From Jaenimonas drosophilae (lineage: Eukaryota > Euglenozoa > Kinetoplastea > Trypanosomatida > Trypanosomatidae), in NCBI GenBank assembly GCA_030849065.1, contig JASAON010001507.1:1-43439 (forward strand): 43,439 nucleotides of DNA. The letters are read 5' to 3'. Shown here piece after piece: positions 1-8,376 of the stretch. Made by a program: the position numbers and the translations under genes. The notes under the pieces are model-generated. The model made no database searches. It had not been told where the DNA came from and worked only from the letters and a program-made list of their open reading frames with translations. The stretch's first letter is position 1. Every line of letters begins with the position of its first letter.

Positions 1-115
1 CGAGTCACAGCTACTCGATGATGATCACGTGCATGTATGTCTGTGTGTGTGTGTGTGTGCGTGCGTGGATGAAAAACAATCATCTTCATGCCATCTCTCT
101 CCAACACCCCTCTCA
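1..115. other. Spacer with TG repeat, 3' side of the HAD/APH gene
   Basis: Left edge of the window. It holds a (TG) run at 42-59 and pyrimidine-rich sequence just before the stop codon of the HAD/APH gene. No gene is seen. Confidence 0.6.
42..59. repeat. (TG)9 microsatellite
   Basis: Nine uninterrupted TG units followed by a degenerate GCGTGCGTG tail. Similar TG or CA runs recur in most spacers of this window. Confidence 0.95.
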
Positions 116-2584
116 CTACAACTTGGAATCTGCGCGTTGAATGAGGAGATCGAGCCCGCGCCGCGCAATCTGATCCGCCAACGCAATGTTGCGGCTATCT
201 GCGTAGCGCAGGCCCGCCGGGTTTTCACGAATCACCGCCGCCAACTCCGCCACGATGCGGCAGCTGCGTTGCAGGCAGAGCGTGGCGAGATACACGTTGA
301 AGATATCCTCGCGCCGAGCCCAATCCAGGTGTCGTAGGTATCCACGAATGTTGCAGTAGCTATCTAAGATCTCAGCCGCTGAGGGGAAGAGCATCTGCAC
401 ATGTTTCGTAATGGCAAAGATGCCTTCGGGTGGTGGCACCAACGCACAAAAGGCGAGGTTGGCAACATCGAGAAGCGGATCATCGAGACGCGTGAATTGC
501 CAGTTGGTCAGCCCCACAATGGCGGGCGGGTACTTCGCACGCCCCTCCAGTGAACGATGGCTCCAAATGAGGGAAGACATGGAAAAACCGCCATGAATGA
601 GAACCAAACGCGTTGGCGATGGTATCATTTGCTGGCCAAGCTGCTGCTCGTCAAAACACAGGGCGAGCTGCTTCATGAGGGATTCAATGGCGTTGCTGCG
701 AAGTGAGTCGGCGGACTGACAACCTTTGCTGCAGCTCAACGCGTTGCGATACATGTCTTGGCAGGAAAGAATGTGGCCGTGGAGGGGGTGGAGGTTGTGC
801 TTGTTACGACGGAGCTCCTCCTCCTTGCGCTTCATGAAGCGTGGCAGTGTTGCGTCATGGAGGTTGGCGAGCAGCTTCACCGCCGCCGTGAAGAAGTGGC
901 GCGGGTTCAGCTCCGCGTTTACCACAACACGGCGCTGGGAGTAGGGCCGGCGAATGCGTGGTTTGATGAGCTGACGCAAATCACGAATGATATCCCCATC
1001 ACGATAGCGGCAGAGATAGAAGCGTCGGCCACAGACGGCGTATGAATCACAATAAATGAGTGTTTGCGGCACACGTACCGCAGGTGCGGTCTGGCAGAGA
1101 TGTTCCATCGTATCGAATTCATGGCGTAGGCCTGTGAGACTGTAAGGGGAGGTCTTGCCACGTGGTTGGATGCGGAGGATGTAGCTCCCCGTGCGCAAGG
1201 TGATGCGGAATGTTTGGAAAAATTTGCTGCCCTCGAGGTACTCAAAGGTGATGGGGCCGGAGCTCGTGGCAAATCCTGGCAAGCCCGCCAACTTCATCCC
1301 GCGCGTTGGTTGTTCAGGGATGTCAAGCGGAAAGAGGTGTGGCAAGTGTTGTGCGCAGTAGTACAAAATGGCATCCTGATCATCTTCATCGAGGTGATAG
1401 CGCTCCTTTTCATGAGGATTCACGAGGGTACATCCATCATGTGGGGGTGGAGGAATGAAGAGGAGGTTGTTGTTGTAGTTGGCGAGCTCCTCAGTCACCC
1501 ACGAGATGGTCTTGCCACGTGCATCAACCGGCGTCTTGAAGAGCGGGGCGATCTCCTTCTCCACGCCCTTCATCACATTCTGCCAAAAAGGATCCTTCGC
1601 CGCCACCAACGATAGGGCGGTCAGGATATCCTTGTATACGTCGCCGGCACCATCTTCAATGAGAAAAACCTCGCTGAAGGGGTTCCCAGGCAGATTGCGT
1701 GCAACGGCGCAGTGCGAGGCAACATCATCAAAGTAGAAGATGTAGGGCTTAATATCATAGCGCAGTGCCTCTCCGCTGGGCATGCGCCCGCTCATCACCT
1801 CATCAATGGCGTGCATGTAAATATCCGGGTAGGGCTTGCGTTTGTGATAGCGGTAGCTCTGAATATATCCATCAAAGAGGCCATTCACGTGGAAGGAGCG
1901 GTGCGGGCTGCCGGCGTAGAGGATGGGGCAGTGCACCGGAAAGACGGAGCTATCATCAACACTGGCCTGCGATGCTTTGATCATGCGGCGGTATTGCCCC
2001 TCCGCCTCCCAGCTGTTGCCCATTGCAAAGAGGCGTATTTCCTGTTGGCTCTTCACACGCAAGTAGTACAGCAGGTTCAGCACATTCTTGCGCAGGCTAA
2101 CCTTCTCAATGGTGCAGAGGAAGGCCTCCACGTCGAGCAACTCACGAATCAGCACCTGAATGATGGGATCGGCAAGAAGGGGGAAGCGATTCTTCAGCAC
2201 GTTGACGCGTTTAGGGTAGGCGATGTTCATGAGCTCGAGCTCTTCGGGGTTGTGTTTGAGGAGAGCTGCCAACATGAAGTCAATCTCAGCACGGAACTCG
2301 TCCAGGAACTCCAGGCGGTTGATCTCACCGAGCTCCAGCTTTTCATAACAACTACGTGATCCACGCGTGCGCTCTGTGAAGTCGGTGACGGTGAAGAAGA
2401 AGTTGCTGTACTGGCGTGCAAGAAAGCTAACGGAGCGGGAGGAGCTGACCTTGTTGATCATGTGAGAGCCGGCACGTTCAAACACACACTTCATCATATT
2501 CTCTGCCAGTCTGCGGGCAACGGGGAAGGGCGAGGTGGTGAGCACACCCGCCAGATCCATCATCAATACAACCTCAGACGGCAT
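116..2584 (-). CDS. ACAD10-like protein: HAD-like domain plus degenerate APH kinase domain
   Basis: An 822-residue protein combining two domains known from the N-terminal half of animal ACAD10. Residues 1-330 are HAD-like: motif I at D10 (DLAGVL), the motif III lysine at K250 (KPYPDIY) and the motif IV acidic pair D286-D287. The HAD catalytic residues therefore look intact. Residues 430-780 follow the aminoglycoside-phosphotransferase/choline-kinase-like fold of ACAD10/11, with RHEF near 487 and FYLCRYRDGD near 522. The normal catalytic HGD-x4-N is HGG-x4-S here (664-671), and the metal-binding DWE is NWQ (694-696), so kinase activity is unlikely. No acyl-CoA dehydrogenase domain follows. The start is the first ATG after an AG about 45 nt upstream. 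Domain assignment is fairly secure. Function, perhaps as a hydroxy-acyl or small-phosphate hydrolase with a pseudokinase partner domain, is inference. Confidence 0.8.
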   Translation of the reverse strand: MPSEVVLMMDLAGVLTTSPFPVARRLAENMMKCVFERAGSHMINKVSSSRSVSFLARQYSNFFFTVTDFTERTRGSRSCYEKLELGEINRLEFLDEFRAEIDFMLAALLKHNPEELELMNIAYPKRVNVLKNRFPLLADPIIQVLIRELLDVEAFLCTIEKVSLRKNVLNLLYYLRVKSQQEIRLFAMGNSWEAEGQYRRMIKASQASVDDSSVFPVHCPILYAGSPHRSFHVNGLFDGYIQSYRYHKRKPYPDIYMHAIDEVMSGRMPSGEALRYDIKPYIFYFDDVASHCAVARNLPGNPFSEVFLIEDGAGDVYKDILTALSLVAAKDPFWQNVMKGVEKEIAPLFKTPVDARGKTISWVTEELANYNNNLLFIPPPPHDGCTLVNPHEKERYHLDEDDQDAILYYCAQHLPHLFPLDIPEQPTRGMKLAGLPGFATSSGPITFEYLEGSKFFQTFRITLRTGSYILRIQPRGKTSPYSLTGLRHEFDTMEHLCQTAPAVRVPQTLIYCDSYAVCGRRFYLCRYRDGDIIRDLRQLIKPRIRRPYSQRRVVVNAELNPRHFFTAAVKLLANLHDATLPRFMKRKEEELRRNKHNLHPLHGHILSCQDMYRNALSCSKGCQSADSLRSNAIESLMKQLALCFDEQQLGQQMIPSPTRLVLIHGGFSMSSLIWSHRSLEGRAKYPPAIVGLTNWQFTRLDDPLLDVANLAFCALVPPPEGIFAITKHVQMLFPSAAEILDSYCNIRGYLRHLDWARREDIFNVYLATLCLQRSCRIVAELAAVIRENPAGLRYADSRNIALADQIARRGLDLLIQRADSKL

Positions 2585-2886
2585 CGTGAATGGATAAGGA
2601 TGATGATGATGATGAATTCGCTACAAGTGCCTATATATGCTACGATACACTACGTATGTTTATGCTTGAGTATGTGGCAATGAAGGAACCATGACGTTGA
2701 ACCACAAAGAGGCGAACACAGGCATACATGAAAGATGTTGAGTAACACTGACGTGCTATAATCTTAATCGTCTTAACTTCAACCCACACACCCAGACGTA
2801 TGTGCGCCGAAGTGATGAGGATGATGATGATGGTGTGATGATGATGATGATGATGATGGTGTTGTTGTTGCTATGGGTACATGCCC
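2585..2886. other. Intergenic spacer with ATG/TTG trinucleotide repeats
   Basis: A 302-base spacer between the HAD/APH gene and the unknown mitochondrial-type gene. It carries an (ATG)n-rich block at 2818-2858, a short TTG run after it, and a second short ATG block at 2600-2614. It should hold the 5' leader of the first gene and the 3' UTR of the second. No other feature is seen. Confidence 0.6.
2818..2869. repeat. ATG/TTG trinucleotide microsatellite
   Basis: Interrupted ATG units followed by three TTG units in the spacer. The same trinucleotides also occur inside genes, where they encode Ser, Asp, His or Asn runs. Confidence 0.9.
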
Positions 2887-5268
2887 TCACAACACCACCG
2901 TGTGTCGTTGGCTGACTCGTTTGTTTTCTGCATGTTGGCGCGCTGCCGCGATGAGCGCCTCCACATCGGCATCACCAGCCAAGTGAGTGGTATGCAGCAT
3001 CTCCTCCCACACGTCTGGATTAACTTGCATATCCATCACGGTAGCATGCAACGATGCTGTCGGTGTACCAGATGCAACCGCAACACAGGCAGATATGAGG
3101 GGCATGGTGGCAGCACTAACTACTTGCCAGCGTGTGTCAGACGGATTTCGACGAGGACGAAGTTGACGGCTGAAGAGGAGAATGAGCGCCTCGGCGGTTG
3201 ATGCAGAACACACAACATGTGTGCCATGATGATCATCAACGTCAGCAGTGCGCCATGACGTCGCGGTGCCGTTGTAACGTACAAAGTAGCAGTTGGCGGC
3301 ATCAACACACAAACGAAGTGGAGCAAAAGACGCGGCGGAGGAGTTTGCGAGGAGCTCCTCCCACGACATTGATGATGATGATGATGATGATGATGTGTTT
3401 TTCTCATTCACACGCTCCGCCATCATCTCTTGAAAGTCATCCACGGTGAGATTCATGAGCGCTTGTTGCATCGCAACACCACGAAGACGAAGGTATTCCG
3501 CTCGTGATGCTTTATCATCAAAGTGTGGCGCAACCTCCGCCAACCTCAATACACATTCCGCCATGGCTACCTTGTTGGTCGATGTGCTCCACGCAAGTCT
3601 GCTGCCGAGCAACACACAATGCACCAGTGAGCGACGAATCCTCTCTTCCCTCCTCACACCATGCAACATGTTGTTGTCGTTGTTGTTGTTAATCATCATC
3701 ATCTCTTCCGACCACATCTTCATGGACTCCGTCAGTTGTGTGAGAAGATCCACGGCATCCGCAGCTCCAACATCGTAGTTTGGCGCCCATGCTAACATAT
3801 CCAGCATCGTATGTAGCGCATCATCCATTGGCTTCGACAGTGATGGAGAGTGGTTGATGTTGGTGTGTGCTCGAAGCATCGATGTGGTGGCGCGAATGAG
3901 TGCGCCAACATCACATGAATCCGTTGCCGCGATTTTGATCCCACGTGGAGGGCCTCCATCATCATCATCATCCAACGAGCGGCGATGTAGCGCAGTGCTT
4001 GTTGCTTGTCGTAGAGGTCCTCCACGCACTGAACGTTGCAAGATGGCCAACACATATGAAGCACCACCACGAAGAAGGTAGCTCAGCTCAGACCACCTCG
4101 CCGTGGTGATGGCCGCTTCGCATGCTGCCACATTCAGCTCTGACATTCGCAGCAACACGCGCATCAACATCTCCGCATGCATCGATGAGACCCACTCTGG
4201 TCGGCCAAGATCATTCACTTCTTCATCCACGTGGTGCGTGTGTGCCACATGATCGAGCTGATCCATGCACAGCTGCAACAAGGAAGGAAGAAGTGTTGTG
4301 CGTAGATGTTGTCCAAGTGGTTCTGAAGATGTCTTCAACACCAGCGGTGACGAAAGCTCAAACAACAACTCCGTGCACATCTCCAGTGACGTGATAGTGG
4401 TGAGATGAAAATCATTACCACACATCAACGGCTGCAACAACGTGCGATGAATGAGCTCGTAGAGAATGGGCACCGCCTCCATCTCCGTGGATGGTGGCTG
4501 ATGTGAAGAAGATGAAGACGATGAAGCTTGGTAGTGGCGCACAATGGCATGGAGCGTTGCCTCTGGATGCATCAGCAAACAGCGCCACGAAATGACGAGG
4601 GCATTCCACGTGAAGGAGGTGCCGACCTCTCCATCTTGTATGCGGCAGAAGATGTGCCACAACACCTCGTCCAGTGCATTCACATGATGGATGTGCGCCC
4701 GCAATGAGGAGCTGCTGGCGCTACTCCGCGGGGCGTAGATGAGTGAGCAGTAGTGGTCGGCACTCTCCACGAGCTCTTGCAGTGTCAGACGTGGCGCAGA
4801 TGCATCAGTACTAAGTGTTGTTGTTGTTGTTGTTGCATCAACGTCGTAAAAGTAGTCTGGCATACCTCCATCTACATTATCATCATCATTTCCTTCATGA
4901 ATGTTGTTCCTCACGGGTGTGGATGAAGAAGGGTATTCGTGTGTTTCTTGTTGTTGTTGTTGTTCCTCCTCACGCTCACGCAGATATCTCAACCGATCAA
5001 TCACACGTCGCGCTCCATCACCCTTCGATTTCTCTTCGAGCGGCCTGCTCCAGCTAGTCGGGTCATAGGTGAAGTGTTGATGTGGCCGAAATCGGTGTTT
5101 GTCCTTCCAACGAAAGCGGTGTTGCGCATCCTGAATTGTTTCCATGTACGTGCGATCTGCACTTAAACTTGAATGAACCTCGCGACGTGATGCGCACAGA
5201 GCGGCACACACCGACGATGAGAATGATGATGCGTACAGACCACCACGACGTCCATGGAGCATCATCAT
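2887..5268 (-). CDS. Hypothetical protein, probably mitochondrial
   Basis: A 793-residue protein I do not recognise. The first 35 residues are rich in Arg, Ser and Ala with almost no acidic residues (GRRGGLYASSF and so on), which resembles a mitochondrial presequence. A basic stretch with HRFRWKDKHRFRP follows, then a low-complexity segment (Gln run, Asp/Asn/Thr tracts). The long remainder looks helical, with Leu/Ala-rich segments reminiscent of helical-repeat proteins of the kinetoplastid mitochondrion, but I see no countable PPR motif. Trinucleotide repeats in the gene encode Ser and Thr runs, for example the Ser run near 3370-3392. The start is three consecutive ATGs, 13 nt below an AG that follows a long pyrimidine tract. 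A mitochondrial ribosomal, ribosome-assembly or RNA-processing factor is possible but not shown. Confidence 0.75.
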   Translation of the reverse strand: MMMLHGRRGGLYASSFSSSVCAALCASRREVHSSLSADRTYMETIQDAQHRFRWKDKHRFRPHQHFTYDPTSWSRPLEEKSKGDGARRVIDRLRYLREREEEQQQQQETHEYPSSSTPVRNNIHEGNDDDNVDGGMPDYFYDVDATTTTTTLSTDASAPRLTLQELVESADHYCSLIYAPRSSASSSSLRAHIHHVNALDEVLWHIFCRIQDGEVGTSFTWNALVISWRCLLMHPEATLHAIVRHYQASSSSSSSHQPPSTEMEAVPILYELIHRTLLQPLMCGNDFHLTTITSLEMCTELLFELSSPLVLKTSSEPLGQHLRTTLLPSLLQLCMDQLDHVAHTHHVDEEVNDLGRPEWVSSMHAEMLMRVLLRMSELNVAACEAAITTARWSELSYLLRGGASYVLAILQRSVRGGPLRQATSTALHRRSLDDDDDGGPPRGIKIAATDSCDVGALIRATTSMLRAHTNINHSPSLSKPMDDALHTMLDMLAWAPNYDVGAADAVDLLTQLTESMKMWSEEMMMINNNNDNNMLHGVRREERIRRSLVHCVLLGSRLAWSTSTNKVAMAECVLRLAEVAPHFDDKASRAEYLRLRGVAMQQALMNLTVDDFQEMMAERVNEKNTSSSSSSSSMSWEELLANSSAASFAPLRLCVDAANCYFVRYNGTATSWRTADVDDHHGTHVVCSASTAEALILLFSRQLRPRRNPSDTRWQVVSAATMPLISACVAVASGTPTASLHATVMDMQVNPDVWEEMLHTTHLAGDADVEALIAAARQHAENKRVSQRHTVVL

Positions 5269-5281
5269 CTCGAGTATGAAT

Positions 5282-5325
5282 CTACGCGAAGAAAAGAAGA
5301 AGACAACAACAAAAGGAGGAGGAGA
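5282..5325 (-). promoter_or_regulatory. Putative spliced-leader acceptor for the gene at 2887-5268
   Basis: On the minus strand a long pyrimidine-rich stretch, with TCCTCCTCC and TCTTCTTCTTTTCTTC blocks, ends in the first AG at 5283-5282, 13 nt above the ATG. A second AG directly abuts the ATG. This is the textbook kinetoplastid trans-splice arrangement; it is inferred from sequence only. Confidence 0.6.
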
Positions 5326-6120
5326 TGTTGATGGCGTATAAACAACAACAACATACTTTTTTTTTTTTGGATACGTAGTCCTCAGATCAAACGCTGCACA
5401 GGCCCCACATAGGGTGGCCTACGCAGCGCGAAACAGCATGATCCACCTTCATCATCATTCTTGTATGCGTTGCCCTACACAACAGAACGCTAAACACTAG
5501 CACACATAGACGTTGTTTCTGCTGAAGATGTCTCGTTGACTGGCGCGTAGGAAAGCTGACCGATGGAGCGAGCTCTGCGCTATGCGTTATAAAAAAAAAA
5601 GAAATGTTGTTTTCGATGGAAAATAACAACAACAACAACAGCAACACACGAGCGATGTTATAGTCGCAAGATGTGTGTGTGTGTGTGTCTTGGTACGTAG
5701 ATGTGTGTAGCTGCAATCACATCAACATGATCAACAAGGATGGATCTCTGTTGTGCATGGTGCAGCCCACACGTGTGTGCCGGCGTGAGTTTCATGTGTG
5801 GTGATGATTTACGTTGTGAGAAGCAGGACATCTACATCATCACCACATCATCAGCCACAGCTCCACACACATTCCCAAGCACACACTCGCACCAATTGTA
5901 TTCATCTCCCCCCTTCATCATCCGCATCAACATCGTCATGTCTAAGACACATACATCCATCTTTTTTGTTCTTCTTCATTCATGAGCCTCCACGTGAAAA
6001 AAAAACAAAAAACACATGTTACTTTTTGATAAGTGGAGCTCATTCAGAGTGTACATCGAGTGTTTGGTGGATTTTGTTTGTTTGCAATGAAGAGAGTGTA
6101 TAAATGTGTATGTACGAAAG

Positions 6121-6276
6121 AAGATGATGGCATGGGCATCACAGCCACGTTTGGCATGATGATGGTGCTCATGCCATGAATCCACCTACTCCCTCCGTCC
6201 TTCTCGCACTGTTACACTGGCAGAGAAGTATGATCCACTGACGGCATCATCTTGTGCTGCAGAAGTTAATTTTTTG
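6121..6276 (+). ncRNA. Candidate structured RNA (three-way junction followed by Sm-like site and T-runs)
   Basis: A closing stem pairs 6121-6129 with 6245-6253 (9 bp). Directly inside, 6130-6141 pairs with 6163-6174 with two wobbles, capped by GCCA/TGGC (6144-6147 with 6152-6155) around a CGTT loop. A second arm pairs 6195-6205 with 6240-6244 plus 6223-6228, leaving an 11-nt bulge. The three stems abut with little slack. On the plus strand AATTTTTTG (6268-6276), resembling an Sm site, and further T-runs to 6289 follow, as for a Pol III or snRNA-type gene. It matches no U-snRNA, 7SL or spliced-leader RNA that I recognise, and no divergent tRNA is visible upstream. The closing stem is ATG-repeat-like, so chance pairing remains possible. 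Confidence 0.25.
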
Positions 6277-8376
6277 TTTTGTTTTTTTTCGTGTATGTTA
6301 TTTGGTCGTACGAATTCGAAGGAGGAGGGATGAACATCACAAAAAGACAAACACAATGGCAAACATCACCCACGCACACAAGAAGAAAGTGGAGGAGAGT
6401 GGGAGAGAAGAGAAAAGTGATGGAGATGGTTTGGCGATCAGCACGAGGAGAATAAAACACACTTCATACCTCCTCGGTATCGTGCCTGGTCAGGGGGGGG
6501 GGGATGAAGATATAACAAAACAAACCACAAAAGTGGCACAACACTCGTTGAGTGAGTGGAGTGATGGCCCAACATGCGCAACATCATCATCCTGCTCACG
6601 CACATGCCTGTGTATGTGCGCCGTTAAGTAGGTTCGGATTGTTGCGGATGATTTAGCCGATGGCCCAATCTCGTCATCCACACCGCCTGCGTATGCGCGC
6701 TACAAAGAAAAAAAACGAAAACAAAAGAGCGAACAACACAAGGCCGCTCACGGCACCAACATCCTCATCGAAAAAACAAATGATGTTAAGATGCACAACT
6801 CTAAACGCAGGCGGTGGAGGGATGGTGATTCACTCAGCACATGATTGGCCAGCCAACACAACAACACATTCACAATCGAATGAGATGAAACATACGCAGT
6901 AGTCATCATCATCGATACCACAACACTCCTTCGTGATGGCGTTGTTGTTGTTGTTGTTGTTGTCGGTGGCTGGCCCATTGCCGCATTACGGCAGCTAGTG
7001 ATCTGAGCAATCGAGAGGAGAAGAAGCATCGGCAACAACGAATATCTACGCTAACACACATCATGCGGAGTTGTCCGACAATGCGGATTGCAATCTACGT
7101 CGTTGCTGGAGTTTGATGGATGAAAACACAAATCAGAACAGAAGAACTGCGGATTTGGAGCACAACATCATCCATCTACACGTACAAACAGAAACGTTTA
7201 TAGCAAAAAAATCAAGAGAGAGACATATCCTAATCAGGTCAGCCATCAAGTAGGGTTAGTGCGCGTGTGTGTGTGTGTGCTCTAATTCACACAAAGGAAA
7301 ACAAAAAAAAGTACTCAGAAATGAGAGCTGAATGACGCCAGCAACGCGTCGCCGCCTCGCAGCAACAAAACACAAACGTGCGCACGAACATACAAGTGCA
7401 TGTTTTATAAGACGTGTATTGCTGTTGTGTCTGTGTGAGAGGGGGGAATAGTGGGTGAAGAGTGTTGCCGTAAGAAGAAGAAAAGAACATATATGTTTGG
7501 TGGCGGTGAGGTCTCAGGTTGTGTGTGTGTGTGTGGCCGTGAGAGCTGCGCAAAGGATGATGCACCATCAATCACCTACACGCACACGTCTTGCATCTAC
7601 ACCAAACTCATCTGAGTGAGGTGAAGATGAAATCAAACGTGAGTGTTGGAGACGATATCCACACACGCGCACACAAAAGGAAGAAAACAAATTTTTTTTT
7701 TCTTGTGGAGGCACACGTGGAGTGCACCTCCTTCAAATTGTGTCTCTGCCCAACAAAACAACGACAGCAACAACAAAAAGGAGAAAAGAAGTCTAAGTGG
7801 AGGCAGCTACACACATACAGATGCACACACAGAGAGAGTGCATCCCGGTTGAGTAGTGCCATCGCGTAGGAAGAAGAAGCTCAGCGCTGTTGTGTTTTTT
7901 CTAAACGTATCATACATAGATTCCCGAAAACTCATCTAACAAAAGTAGTTATTGAAGATGACCCACACATACGACGTGACATCTCCTTGAACCTGTATAG
8001 CACAACCGCAACACTTCCATCACTATCATCATTCATCTAACAACAGCAGCAAACACGCCATGAGAGATAGATGATCAGTGTTGCTATGTAATGATTGCGC
8101 AAGAAGCATGATGGTGGGAGAAGTTAGCTCCACAATTTAGAGTGTGCGCGAATCCTCGACGTTGATGTGGCTGATTGTATGGCTATGTGAGAGTGTGTGT
8201 GTGTGTGTGGGTCATCCAAGATCAATACGGATCATGCGTGACGAAAGGCGCAGACGGCGGTTTCGATCGCGTAGATGGATGGCTGGATGAGGAATGAAGG
8301 AGTACCTTCTTCTTCTCCATGACGTTGTACCTACACGTTGCTCCAAGAATCCAATTCTTGTTTTGTTGTGACAACA

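Larger units (their letters stand above)
5269..8376. other. 3.1 kb spacer without a credible protein gene
   Basis: The longest gene-free stretch. It is AT-richer than the coding parts and full of short A- and T-runs and TG repeats (about 5671-5686, 7264-7279, 7519-7533, 8191-8208). Short frames here have the composition of repeats read through and no similarity I recognise. Several strong inverted repeats occur: 5392-5428, 5982-6043, 6121-6253, 7707-7731 and 8095-8152. It must contain the 3' UTR of the LRR-protein mRNA and the leader of the next gene, and it may also hold non-coding RNA genes. Confidence 0.6.

Noticed and set aside
1712..2359. A 215-codon plus-strand frame
   Set aside because: Antisense shadow of the HAD domain coding region, caused by codon bias in a GC-richer gene.
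5387..5716. A 109-codon minus-strand frame in the 3.1 kb gap
   Set aside because: Made of TG-repeat (His-Thr) and TTG-repeat (Leu) sequence, and it overlaps the GC-rich hairpin. No resemblance to a protein.
6030..6060. Possible tRNA-like box A/box B sequence (GAGCTCATTCAGAG, then ATCGAGTG)
   Set aside because: No acceptor, anticodon or T-arm pairing can be built around it, and box B does not match GGTTCGANTCC. No tRNA is called anywhere in the window.
6220..6235. CAGAGAAG resembling the U6 ACAGAGA core
   Set aside because: The sequence after it does not follow U6 (no AGCA or expected 3' stem), so U6 is not supported.
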